DNA of 64,000 nt from Selaginella moellendorffii (Eukaryota; Streptophyta; Lycopodiopsida; Selaginellales; Selaginellaceae), in NCBI RefSeq assembly GCF_000143415.4, contig NW_003314403.1:128316-192315 (forward strand), given 5' to 3'. The translations under genes and the position numbers were made by a program. Position 1 is the first letter of the stretch; the number at the start of each line of letters is the position of its first letter. The notes under the pieces are model-generated. The model saw only the letters and a program-made list of their open reading frames with translations. It had not been told where the DNA came from and searched no databases. Of this stretch, positions 40,687-53,352 are shown one piece after another.

Positions 40687-43600
40687 TTACCTTGGAGCCA
40701 CCGCGTGGATGGTTCCACTAAACAAGCCACTTTCCTCCACCGCGTTGGAGGACACATACAACTCATTGTACAGGTCCCTGGGTCGCGCGCTCTCGTCGCT
40801 CCTGGATTTGCTCTGGTGGTGATCGTCGAAGGTGGAGAAGGCGTCGGACCACGGCATCGATCGCCACAAGTCGTCTAGATCTCGCACAACTTCTCCCATG
40901 GATGGCCGGTCGTTTGGATTCTCCTTGACACAGTTGAGAGCCAGTCTTAACATTGGCTCCAGCCCCTCGGACGGGTAGCTTCCCATTCTTTGGTCTACTA
41001 TCGAAAGCACCATCCCTGCTTGATATGTGGCAGTCACCTAGAGCATCATGTCCGTCAGCGTTGCTCGTGAAAGAAAACACGGAAAAGCTTACCTCTCTCA
41101 CGAGATTCTTGCCTTGCGAAATCGGATGCATTCCAGTCACGAGTTCCATCAACACCACACCAAAGCTATACACATCGCTTTTATCTGTGAGCTTCCGCGT
41201 CAAGAAGTACTCTGGATCCAGATACCCCTGTGCATCACAGACATGTCAAAAACTGCGAGGAGAATGCGATAACTCGTACCGGAGTTCCCTTGACTACAGT
41301 GGAGACGTGACCAGGTGTCACGCCATCCAAATCAGGCGAAGGAGCAAGCCGTGATAAACCAAAGTCGGCAACTTTGGGGATGTTCTTGCCATCCAGCAAA
41401 ATGTTGCTCGCTTTTATGTCCCGATGGAAGATGGGAGGATTGGCTTCAGTATGGAGATACAGAATTCCCCGTGCTGATCCCAAAGCAATTCGTAACCGGG
41501 TTGCGAAGTCTAAAGGAAGCTTGATAGTTGCTGAAACAAAAACACAAGCTCGTAAACAATTATGGGGCAGTACAAAAGCTGTATAAACGTACGTGATAGC
41601 CTCTCTCGTAAAGTCCCTCCTTCCATGAACTCGTAAACAAGCATCTATGGAGAATGAAAGCAAGATAGTCAGTGTTTCTTGATCATCAAAAATCAAACAA
41701 CAGACCTGCTCGCCTTCGTCGTCACAGTAGCCAACCAAGGACAACAAATTCCTGTGATGCACCCTTGACAAGAGTTCTATCTCTGTGTAAAACTCGTGAG
41801 TCCCTTGTAAGGATCCTTCCTCAGCTCGTTTCACCGCAACAACGTGACCATCGGATAGAACGCCTCTATAAACCTTTCCATAACCACCTTGGCCAACCAG
41901 CCTTGCATCATCGAATGATGCTGTCGCCGCTAGCATTTCGCCGTACGAGAACGACTTCACTCCTGCCACCTTCAGCATTTCGTTAAGCTCGCGCTTGTCC
42001 GCTGCAAGTTTTGAATAAATCAGAGATTTCAAATGAGTGTCAAAATAAGAAATAGTAAGACTTACTGATAATTCGTTTTCTGCTTGACTTTCCCATGCGT
42101 TTGCTCCTCCTTCGTGCTAGGAAAAACACCACTGTTCCTACGACTGCTGCAGTTACTGCGACGACAGCAATCAGTATCCCTGCTATAGCACCCGCAGTGA
42201 GCTTTTTCTTCTCTGGCCGTGGGATGATGTCGTATAGATCTAGGCACATAACCAGCGATCGTTAGCAAACAACGCATCAGCCGACAGGCTTACCAATTCC
42301 AAATGGAGGAGTGAAACCGAGGAACTCGTACGGCCCAAAGACGTCGTCGTCAGGGATTAACCATCCACCGAATGCATGATACAGCCTCCTCAACTCGGAC
42401 ACGTTATTTGTTCTGTTTTGTACCGGCGGGTAGAAACTGATGTTCATTGCCAGCCTGGGTCCCTTTTCCCACCTAAATCCTTTGAGAAATACCTGGTCTC
42501 GGGTGAGATTGAGCCCGCTAGATATATAACCTTCGAAGCGATTGATGTAGCGATCGAAAAATGTAAAACCTGGACTTTTCAATCTGTACGCAACCACGGC
42601 CGGTGAAGCACAAACGCACTGGCCACGAACGGCAAGCGCTGGGATCAGTTCACTATTCGGATCACACAAACCAGTGCAACTTTCACTTCGATTGTTTCCA
42701 AATCCATTGTCTTGAGCAGTTTGTGAAACAAGAGTACCGGACTGGCAGACGGGCGAAAGACTCCGTGACGTATTTTGACACACAGGATTTCCACCCAGCC
42801 TGTAAGTAATTAACAGCAATGAACAATGAACATGTTCCTATGTTATAGATGACTTACCAGGCACTATACATTCCAGACGAAGCTGAAATGTTTGCTACCA
42901 AGCTTGGATCGACGTTGGAAAACGAGTTGCTCTGGAAGTCCCTGCAGGGCAGACATTTTAAGACTAAAAAATCTTGAGGCCTTTCCTTACAAAAGAAGCC
43001 TTAGTGACGAGTTTCTTAATCCGGCAATTAAAGCTCCATCAACAGATCCATTAAGGTGGTTGTCGTGGAGGATACTGTAGGACGAAAGTTTAGAAGATAA
43101 AGCATTCTCAAAAGTACAGCTTACAGTGCTTGAAGGTTCGGTAGATTGTTAAAGCTGGACGGAATGTTTCCGGATAAGGAGTTGTTGGACAGATCTCTGA
43201 AAGAACAAAACTTTAATCGCACCAGGAAAATAAATGTCTTACTAACATCGACGTAATGTTTGACGATATCCCCGTGTTTGGTATCTCTCCTGTCAAGTTG
43301 TTGTTGCTCAAGTCCCTGTTTTAAAATCAGTCACAAATAAAAACCACAGCTAACAAACTTACAAGTATCCAAGCTGTGAAATCCTGCTAAGATCTGGAAC
43401 CTGTCCTTGTATGTTACAGTTTCTCAAGCTTCTGTAGGTCACACAGGTGTTATGACCTGCGGCCAGACGATATAACGCACGCTAACTCACATCTTAAATA
43501 GATTTTGAAGAGTTCCATACTCCGCCGGGATCACGGCATCGTCAGCGAAGCGATTATTGTCCAGCTGCCTGCAACATCATGAGCTCAAGTTTACAAGAGT

Positions 43601-44666
43601 TAATATATTGTATTCTTACAGAATAAGCAGCGTGTTTCTAAGGTTCGAAAGCTCTACCGGTAGCCTTCCCTCAAGCTTGTTATTATCAAGCAAACTGCCA
43701 ATCACAAAAACATCAAAAGAACACATCGAGGATAAGAAACAGAAAACACTCACATGTGGACAATATTTGGAAGCCTCCCAATATCCGGTGGAATACTTCC
43801 GGTTAGGGAGTTGTTGTTCATGTGGCTGTCACCGCGTTATCAACAGTTCAATAGAAACACGCATTAAGACTCACAAGTGCTTAGCGCTGGTCAGATTTCC
43901 AAATGTAGGAGGAATTGGACCAGTGATATTGTTTTGATCGATTTGTATCCTGTTCATCCTTGTAAGATTTCCAAGCTCCCATGGCAGCTCGCCAGTAAGC
44001 TTGTTACCGTTTAGCAAGCTGCAAATTCACATATAATAGCTAATCGGAAAAAAAAAAAAAAAAAAACAGCACCCTTACAGGAGGTCAAGGTTCTCCAACA
44101 TGCCAAAAGTGGGCGGGATGCTCCCAGTGAAATCGTTCCACATAACATCCCTTCGCAACAGAAAACGAAAACGTGACTTCGCATAAGCTTAAGAGAAAAT
44201 AGAGAAAAAAAACACTTACAAGATCCTGAGCCGTCGAAGATTTCCAAGTTCTGGAGCTAAAGTGCCAGACAGTTGATGATTCAAGAGCCGCCTAAGAAAA
44301 AGAAAATTTCTGGTCAGTTTTACAATGATGGAGCACGACTTTAGACTTACAACTCCACAACGTGAAAGATATTTCTCGAATCGCGCTCGCAAAACACGCC
44401 TTCCCAGTTTGTGCCATTCCCGCAAGGATCGTTACCCCACCAATTCTCGAGCCTTGCGTTATTGTCCACAATTCTGTCCTGAAATGCCCTCAACGCCGCG
44501 ACTGCCACACCCAACCAAGAAAACCAAGGAAAAGATAAAATGAGAAAATCGATTGAAATTTCGAGCACTTACCCTCGGACGAATCCGTCACGGACTGGAC
44601 AAATCCCAGCGCCATCCAAAGAAGTAAAGCCACAGCTCCAATTCGAAACCTTGCCGATCGATCCAT
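40687..44666 (-). CDS. LRR receptor-like kinase, subfamily VIII-1 type
   Basis: Many small exons on the minus strand from ATG at 44666 (44664-44666) to TAA at 40687. Order: signal peptide ([20 protein letters not shown]), LRR N-cap with [10 protein letters not shown], about eight LRRs split by short introns ([31 protein letters not shown]). Then comes a Cys-containing juxtamembrane region with [18 protein letters not shown], one membrane span ([20 protein letters not shown]) and a Ser/Thr kinase. The kinase has the P-loop [11 protein letters not shown], catalytic Lys in [14 protein letters not shown] and DFGLSRLA, so it should be active. This matches Arabidopsis At1g06840-type receptors. The ligand is unknown. 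Exact exon borders of the LRR part were not all resolved. Confidence 0.88.
44048..44066. repeat. Poly(A) run within an intron of the receptor kinase gene
   Basis: About 19 A on the + strand, that is a poly(U) stretch in the minus-strand transcript. Confidence 0.75.
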
Positions 44667-45080
44667 TTTCCGGGATGCGGAGTCATGCGCTGCCGCTGCC
44701 GAGCCCAATCGAAGAAAACAAAACGCGGCAGCACCGCCGGCTGTAGCAAGCATCGCCTGGAATCGGTCAAAATGGCCGCATTCTCGGAAGTGCCTATCGT
44801 TCGACGCGAGAAAGGACGCCAGGTGGGACAAGCGTCACACAAGTCGCGCAAGAACCCTAAATAAACCTCACGCCCCGCCATCGTCACCCTTTCTCCAGCG
44901 TAAGAAAGAAAAAAGGCTCCCCACTTCAACGGCCCCCAATCGCGCCACGTGTGCAAGCATTCCCGCGCTTCATGGCCGCCGTCCGATATGTCCAAGCAAC
45001 GGCGGGATTTCACTCAAGCCCGCGTTTAGGAAGTAGACATATTTGACATGGTCCTCAGCAGCCCTTCAATACTTTTTCTC
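44667..45080. promoter_or_regulatory. Upstream region of the LRR receptor kinase
   Basis: Contains the telobox AACCCTAA at 44853-44860. No gene seen. Confidence 0.4.
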
Positions 45081-45856
45081 CTATCACAGTTGACATGATC
45101 TTCTCCTCGGGAGCGAGAATCCGTCAAGACTGATCGAGACTGACAGTGTTTTTGTGAATCCACATAAATGTGGGGGTTGGCACTGAAAACTCCTGACATG
45201 CTCTAGAAGGTCTCCTCGCTGGATACGTATCTTTACATTGCCCGCATTACATTTGCGTCCGATTAAAGTTTCTACGTGGTCCAAGGCGCCAAAAGCAGTG
45301 TGTTGCTCAAAGATCGACTTGCAATGCCTTTCTAGCGTTTCTCAATTTGCATCCTATAACCAGAGCAAACTCGTCTTCCACACCATCTTCTTTGGGAGGC
45401 CGCTCAAGACCATCTCCAACCAGATGAAAGCGTGCAACCTTTGCCACTCCATCCTTATCAGTAAAGTTGTAAGCAAACGACCCTTCTGCTGGAACTGAGC
45501 TTTCCTCCTCCACATTACCCATTCCCCACAAAGGGGAAGCTCCTTGTCTCTTGGCTGTAGTCGTAATGGTCTACAAACTCGTAGCCTTGCAAGAGCCTGG
45601 CAACTTCGAGCACCCAATCTTCGTCACCAAATCCTATCAAGTCTACTGCCGGTACTATGAACGGCTCCACCTCCACGCGATTTGTGGCTTGAGCACAGGC
45701 ATAACCTTGCAAAGCAAAGCACTTGTCAAAGTTCTTGTGAGTTAAAGCTTGGCTTACCTGTAGATAAGAAGAGGAAGAGCCCATACAGCGACCTTTCGCC
45801 TCCCAAGAAATCGGCATGTTCCTGGACGAATTCCAGCGCCTTGGAGAAGCAAACAC
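45081..45856 (-). pseudogene. Unrecognised coding remnant, at least three segments
   Basis: On the minus strand several coding-like segments follow each other. The first reads SKALEFVQEHADFLGGE; it is followed by a donor ACAG/GTAAGC near 45758. The second has NFDKCFALQGYACAQ and PFIVPAVDLIGFGDED. The third has GSFAYNFTDKDGVAKVARFH and, after a stop, GRKCNAGNVKIRIQRGDLL. I recognise no family. A very weak resemblance of the P-F-x-V-P-x-x-D-L strand to SET-domain lysine methyltransferases is not enough for a call. The 5' end would lie in the AT-rich desert, so it is probably truncated. Confidence 0.3.
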
Positions 45857-45899
45857 TAGGTTTTCTCTTCAACCATCAAAACTAATAGAACTCACCCTT

Positions 45900-48800
45900 T
45901 GATGACGGTCACCCCCACCACACGAGAAGACCATACATTCTTCAAACATCAACTAATAATTCTTGTGCAAGTCAAGGATATGCAAAACCAAAAATATTTT
46001 AAGCATGAGTTCAACCTCTCACACGTACATTCCCAATGGAGGATTTGGGGCCTTTTCAGTATTGTCTTTGCTTTTGACGACAAACAAACTTGCATCCCTT
46101 CATTCTAGAAGCAATACTTACCTTTATGAGTTCACAACCAAAGTTTTCTCCTCATAAATTTAGTGGAATGCAGCTGGCAGGATCCTAAAGACGTCAACAG
46201 CACGAAATCTGAGGTAGAGAGAGAAGGTTTAAGCTAAATTGGCCATTTTATTCTCAAAATTCTTTTGTACCCTCATAGGCTTGAATAGGGAAAAAAGTGG
46301 TAGAATCTCCCATATATATTCCCTCTTGGCTTGCATCTCACATATGTGAATGGCATTTCCAACCATTTGGATTAGAAAAAATATGTTCTAGCATATTCTT
46401 AATTTAATGGTTGAGATCCTACTGATGTAAACATTCATCATTATAGAATAATAAGATTGCCACACAGGTTTGGGTTTGCAATCCTTCAACACTTGTTTCA
46501 TTATATATTTCTATTGGGACTTCCCAACAAGAGAATCCTAATGGGTTCTTCCCAACAAGAGAGTTCTTAAGATATTTATTTTGATTACATGGTCATGATG
46601 TAGCAGGCCAAATTGGCTATGTCAAAAAGTCCTAAACAATATGCTAGAATGAGAAAATATGTCAGGAAAATATTCTAATATTTTCTAATGACAAAATTTT
46701 TTTTTCTGCCAATAGAATGTAAATTCTTTTGTTAAGAGAATAAACCCTAACAGTGTTTATTAAAAACTTTTCTTCATGATTTTTCTCCTGATGGATCCTT
46801 TTGGAAGCACCTTTAAGACCTTCTGATGGATCTAAAATTTCATTTTCTTCCCATCAGCAGAAATTCTTTTGACAATAGAAAAAAATTCCTAATAAGAAAT
46901 AAAAATATTCCCAATGAAATGTTTTTTCAAACTTTCTTCCCGACATGCCAAATGCTATTTGATAGAAAATGATGGGAAGGATGCTTGTCGGGAGAGCTTT
47001 CTAATAGGCTTTATATCAAGTCAAAAGACTTTTCAAGTCCATAAAGCCCTTAAATTAAAATAATAAAACTATTTACAAGATTGATTTTAGTAATTTATTG
47101 ATGGTTGTAGGACTAATTAAATGTTATTTCACTAGCAAGTGATTTAATAAAGTGTTAAAATGCTACTAGCAATCTTGAAACTTGCCTAAAGTATTGTTCA
47201 AGGATTGTTAATTTATCATAAGCTTATAAACAACAATATTACAAACAATACAGATTACAAATATTATGTAGTAATGAAAAGATGTGTTCTAAAGATTTAC
47301 TTATAAAAGCTAGAATATATCTTTCTTTTAATCTCTAACTTATCTAGCATTTGTTATTATAAATTAATAAGTATTCTAACCCAAAGTTCAATTCAATGGA
47401 GGAGGCTTAAAAATTCATATAAGGGTCAATACCAATCAAGTTTGATATAATTATTATAACCCTAATATCATTTCAAATCATAACCTTTACTTCCATTGCA
47501 TCAACCACTACCTCAATAACATTAACCTCTACCTTAATAGCTTCAACTATTATCTTTATCTTTTCATTTGAAAAAGTTGCAATAAAAACAACATTAAAAT
47601 TTCCTTTACAATGGTAATTTATAATTTTGTCCAATTGCTCAAGTTTTTGCCATTGCTAATATTATAAAGAAAAAAAAGTAAACATAAACTGATTTCTAGT
47701 TTAATTATAAATTTAAACTAAATACATACTGCATATCTTTTTGTAATCTTTATTTCTTCTTGTTAACACATGATCATATTTAGTATGCAGTTATATTTTT
47801 AAGTAACAACACACTCAATAATAAAATTTAAATATACTTAAAAGCATTTGTCAAATCCTTTAATGTCCAATTGTTTACTTTGTCACATATATAAGAAAAA
47901 ATTCATAAAATAAATTATATAGCCATCTATGAAATAGATGACTAAATAATTACTTATACAAGCGAAAAGTCATTCGGTAGAGATATTTCATTTTGTCCCA
48001 TTCAAATACTAAATAGTCCTCTAGCTTTTTGAAAATCTAAATTTAACCATCTTTATGTGGCATCAAGAGGCAAGTGGTCTTTTTCAATTTCTTTTTGACA
48101 ATTACTATTGCCAACCCAAAGAGCATATACATGTCATTGTGGAATTTATAATTGCACACCATGCATTTTTAGAAGTTATTCATCTTCAATATCTTCATGA
48201 CACGTGATAAACGCAAAAAATAATCACAACCATAAGTGAAAAAGTTAGTTTCATCCAAGACTTCTAACTAAAGAAGGTATATGTTATTTAGACTATTGTG
48301 ATCTATACATCTATTAATGCATGAGGCTAGAGTAGACATTTTTTAGGTGCTTTTAGTTTAGTAATTTCTATCACCTTGACAGGGTATATTATTATAGTAG
48401 AAAGCTTCTATGGAAAAAATTTGATTAAGAGCCATATGTGTTAACTTTTTATTTTTCTACATATCAATAATGGTTATTTAATTAATGGTATTTATGAGAG
48501 TTGCAATGTGATCTTTTGCTATAAGCAACTTTTTATTTAACTTCTTTGCTCCTGACTTCTTACAGATCAACTACTTTTAAAGGTTAGTGATTTTAAACTA
48601 TAATGTATGGATTTAATATTGAGGAATTAAATCCATTAGAAAGGTGTTGCATAACTTCAATAAGTTTATAAATCATAAGCATGATGGAAAGGTTGTTTAG
48701 CTCTAAATTGACACTATTATTATAGCTTTATTATGTGTTCTCTTTATCAATTACCTCCACAAATCACTTATTATTACAATTAGCAAAAATAGTGGTTTGT

Positions 48801-49453
48801 GCCTTAGGAATTTCATCAACCTTCTTTTGTGGACAACTAGACTTTTTTCATAAATATTGGAGTCACTTTTGGGCTATACTAAGATATTATTAAAACTTAT
48901 AAATAAAAAACTAAATAATTTATATGAAATTTAGGAATAAGTATATTTTATGAGGTTTTAGAATAATTTCTGATGAGAATAATATATAAGTCTATAAATG
49001 ATAATATATAATTAAATATTAATATAAATAAATAATTAATATGCCAAAAGAAAACTGTTTAAAGGAAGCTTAAATGGCAATTTACAAGTTACTTTAGATT
49101 AAAATTAATTATATTCATATTCTGTATGACTATATGTTACATCTTATATGTATACCACATGTAACATCTATATTAGTTAGATATAAATGCTAAACCTTCC
49201 CATTTTTCACGAAGTCTGAAAAGAAGCCGTGTCAACGCAAGAAACACTCAAGACTATACCCCACATCCTCCTACCGCTCTGATCCAAATTCGATCATGTT
49301 TCGATGACTCTTGGGTGCAATTTGCAGCCTTTGTTGATCATTATTCCCGCAAATGACATCTCGGTGGCATTTTAAACTGAAATAGTGGTCAAAGTGGGCG
49401 GCACCTATCCTGCTATTAATCTCGGAGCGAGAATTCCTATACTGGATAGAGGC
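45900..49453. other. AT-rich gene desert
   Basis: About 3.5 kb, strongly A+T-rich compared with the flanks, with stops in all frames and no exon I can support. A 30-bp direct repeat (CTTCCCAACAAGAGA) occurs at 46512-46565. It looks like old decayed repeat DNA. Confidence 0.6.
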
Positions 49454-50437
49454 ATGGAGCTCTCTCGAGTGAACACGCTGGCTATCTTGGCTATTGTTCT
49501 CCTCACACTTGAAGGTACTTAGCTGCACTGAATTTCAAAGTCTTGCATTCTAGCATGAACACAGCTTAAACATGATTGTCGTTCTTCCAATTCCTAATCC
49601 GAGGGATTTCTAGGCAGTTCTTCGCAAGAGCATTATTTTCTCAATTGATGTTCTTCGTTCCATGCAGGTGTGCACGGCGTCCGAATCCGCCTCTACAACG
49701 CCTGCCCCTTCACAGTGTGGCCCGGCTGGATTTCAAACTCCGGCAAGCCGCAACTCGGGGGTGGGGGTGCCCGTTTGGAATCGTGGCAATCTTACGACCT
49801 CTACCCGGGCTCGGGCTGGGCGGGCCGGTTCTGGGGACGCAGGGGCTGCAACTTCGACGGTAGCGGCCGTGGTCACTGCGACTCGGGCGACTGTGGCGAC
49901 AAACTCAACTGCGGCAACTCGGGTGGTGTCACGCCCGCCACCCTGGCCGAGTTCCAGCTCAATGGTTTCGCCGGCCTCGACTACTACGACGTGTCTCTGG
50001 TCGACGGCTACAACTTACCGCTGCGAATCAACCCCGAGTACAACTGCGCCTCGGCCGGGTGTCACAGCGACGTGAATGCCCGCTGTCCTAAAGAGCTCCA
50101 GGTACAAGCATCAGTTTCCGGGATTAGTTTCTAAGCTCGAGCAATACAGGTGCGCAAGGATAACTGGGTCATCGGCTGCAAGAGCGCTTGCGAGGTGTTC
50201 CACAGCGAGGAGTTCTGCTGCACGGGGTCGCACAACAGGCCCGAGACGTGCAGTCCGACGTACTTCTCCCGGATTTTCAAAGACGCGTGCCCGCAGGCAT
50301 ATAGCTACGCCTACGACGACGCGACCAGCACCTTCACCTGTGGTTCCGGTGGGGGTTACACCATCACCTTCTGCCCCAGCGGGGGTCTCTCTATTGCAGA
50401 GGATGAGTCTTCTCAGAGCCGAGTCGAGGCTCTCTAA
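49454..50437 (+). CDS. Thaumatin-like protein (PR-5 family)
   Basis: Three exons (49454-49514, 49668-50101, 50150-50437) give 260 aa. A signal peptide ([21 protein letters not shown]) leads to the mature protein [16 protein letters not shown]. It contains the family signature around [19 protein letters not shown], the acidic cleft residues, and the spaced cysteines expected for eight disulfides. Secreted TLPs act in defence or wall remodelling, some with glucanase activity. Intron 2 separates the C-terminal third. Confidence 0.93.
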
Positions 50438-50583
50438 ATAAGTGTCAAATCGGAGTTTTGTAAACCCGGTGGGCAAAACAATGAAAGAAGGGACCTTCAC
50501 CTCCGTCGAACCGGACTGTGAAAAGATCTCCTGTCACATAAAGATCCAGTTTTGCAAAGGCATCCCAAGCTTGCCCGACGCGC

Positions 50584-51066
50584 ATGGAAAGTTTCTTACA
50601 ATCTCACTTCTCCAAAGCCTTCGAGAATGTCGAAGATCACACGAAAGAGAAGCTTTTGAACAGGCTGAATCAGTATCTGGATGATTGCATTCTCCCGGAA
50701 GATAACTGCGCGTGAGATGGGATCATTCTCAGCCGAGATATCAGCTGTAGATCCTTGCTTTGAGTTGCTCTGCTCTTTCAGAGCTGGAAGAACAGTATCC
50801 TCCTTCCATGGTCTTTGTGTATCCCACACATCCAAGTTGCCGGTTACGTATACGAATGTGCTAGCGACAGGATTGACATGGAGCCATTGACAGACATCTT
50901 GTGCTTGTATGGTCCAAGCACAAGGAAAGTGGCGATGCACGGAGTAAAACATTTTCTTCGCCTGGATGATCTGGAGATACGAGCATACCATGACGCAGTG
51001 GCAAAGAGGGAAAGCGATATTACCCAACAAGAAGAAAAAGTGGCACAAGTACCGTGCTCTGATTAG
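50584..51066 (+). pseudogene. Unrecognised frame with two in-frame TGA codons
   Basis: One frame from ATG 50584 to TAG 51064-51066 is open except for TGA at 50713 and 50761. It reads FLQSHFSKAFENVEDHTKEK, then after the stops SLCIPHIQVAGYVYECASD and GVKHFLRLDDLEIRAY. The composition is protein-like on both sides of the stops, and both stops are one base from TGG (Trp). I do not recognise the family. An overlapping 150-codon open frame on the minus strand looks like its shadow. Confidence 0.35.
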
Positions 51067-51140
51067 AGCTGAGCACGATGAAGAGTTTATCTCTGATAGC
51101 TTCTAGGAAACTGGAAGATTCTAAAACGTACCGCGTTCTC

Positions 51141-51897
51141 TCATACTTTTGGCTTTCTAAACAAGTCGCTCGCATCCAAAGCCCCGATCTTGGCTGCTAG
51201 AATGAAGTCATTCTCTGTCAAGCCACCTGGTAGAGCACACAGAATTTGAGAAAGCTATTGGAGTTCGCATCAAACTAACCAGCAGAATGCGTGGATATGT
51301 TGATTCTCACGTTGTTGTAGCCAGTAAGGTGGAGATCCGGGTGGTGGCCTGAAACAAAACAGAGATGGAAAACAAAATCAAAGAGAAAAAGAGTTTCTTA
51401 CCTTCTGCTTCAGCGACATCACTCACGAGCTTGAAGAATTCAATCCCTTTGATAAAACTTTTTGTTCTCCAGCTCCTCTGGAGCTCCAGCTTGCCATCAA
51501 CTTGCTCGATCTTCCATCCCGGTGCCTAAAGAAGAAAAGGAAAGAAGAAAAGATCCTCGACCAAGTCTTAAAAACGAACGCACCTGATGGAGCAGCTCCT
51601 TTGCAGATTCCTCTGACATTGGCCTCAAGTTTTTGGAATCGCACGGAACACATTTCTTTTTGGAAAGATCACTGATAATTTCTGGGCAAAGGAAATCAAC
51701 CAATCTTTGCTTTGAGCAAAGGAAGAAAATTTTATTCTTACCATCGCTCGCTTGCGAAGACTGCGACGACATGGATCTCGCGATCACTGTGATCGGAATG
51801 CGTGCCTGCCAAGGATCAATCAAGTCACTCAAAATCAGTCACGCGCGCACACCTTGCACGCTACTGCTGCTCCAAAAACACCAAGAGAATAAGCCAT
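51141..51897 (-). CDS. Pterin-4a-carbinolamine dehydratase, organelle-targeted
   Basis: Six exons on the minus strand (51897-51853, 51805-51742, 51681-51584, 51525-51402, 51348-51280, 51226-51141) encode 161 aa. The first exons give a short Ala/Ser-rich presequence (MAYSLGVFGAAVAC) suggesting plastid or mitochondrial import. The PCD/DCoH core follows: GWKIEQVDGKLELQRSW, then GHHPDLHLTGYNNVRINIST with the active-site HH-P-D-L motif. PCD recycles oxidised pterin cofactors, and in plants supports folate or molybdopterin-linked steps. It diverges from the Rab gene with 281 bp between the starts. Confidence 0.88.
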
Positions 51898-53007
<1,110 letters not shown>

Positions 53008-53352
53008 CGTCTTCTCCAGCAAAAGCTTGAAGGTTTAGTTCGTTTTGGTCTTTCACTTTCTTTTTATTCTTTTCAACTTGCGAGGTGTTGGATCGTTCAG
53101 AGTATTTCTTTTGTTTGTTTGTGGAGCCGAGAAAATCTGGTAAGCCAGCCAAAGATCTCTATTTGGAATGCTGCTTGACTGTTTTCATGGTTTTTCAGGA
53201 ATGCAGTGCTGCGTGTATGTCATAAGATTCACGACACGTGGAATGCCAAGTCATCCACTGGTCGCGCATTGCTCTTTTCATCCCTCGCGCGTTGGCAAGG
53301 GATGAGAGAATTGTCAATCTCAGGCACACTCACCCTCCAGGCCGGCCACTGA
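53008..53352. other. Spacer after the Rab gene
   Basis: Probably the 3' UTR of the Rab gene and the promoter of the SPRY gene. No further features seen. Confidence 0.5.

Noticed and set aside
50596-51048. 150-codon minus-strand frame beside the thaumatin gene
   Set aside because: It overlaps a more protein-like plus-strand frame and shows no recognisable motif.
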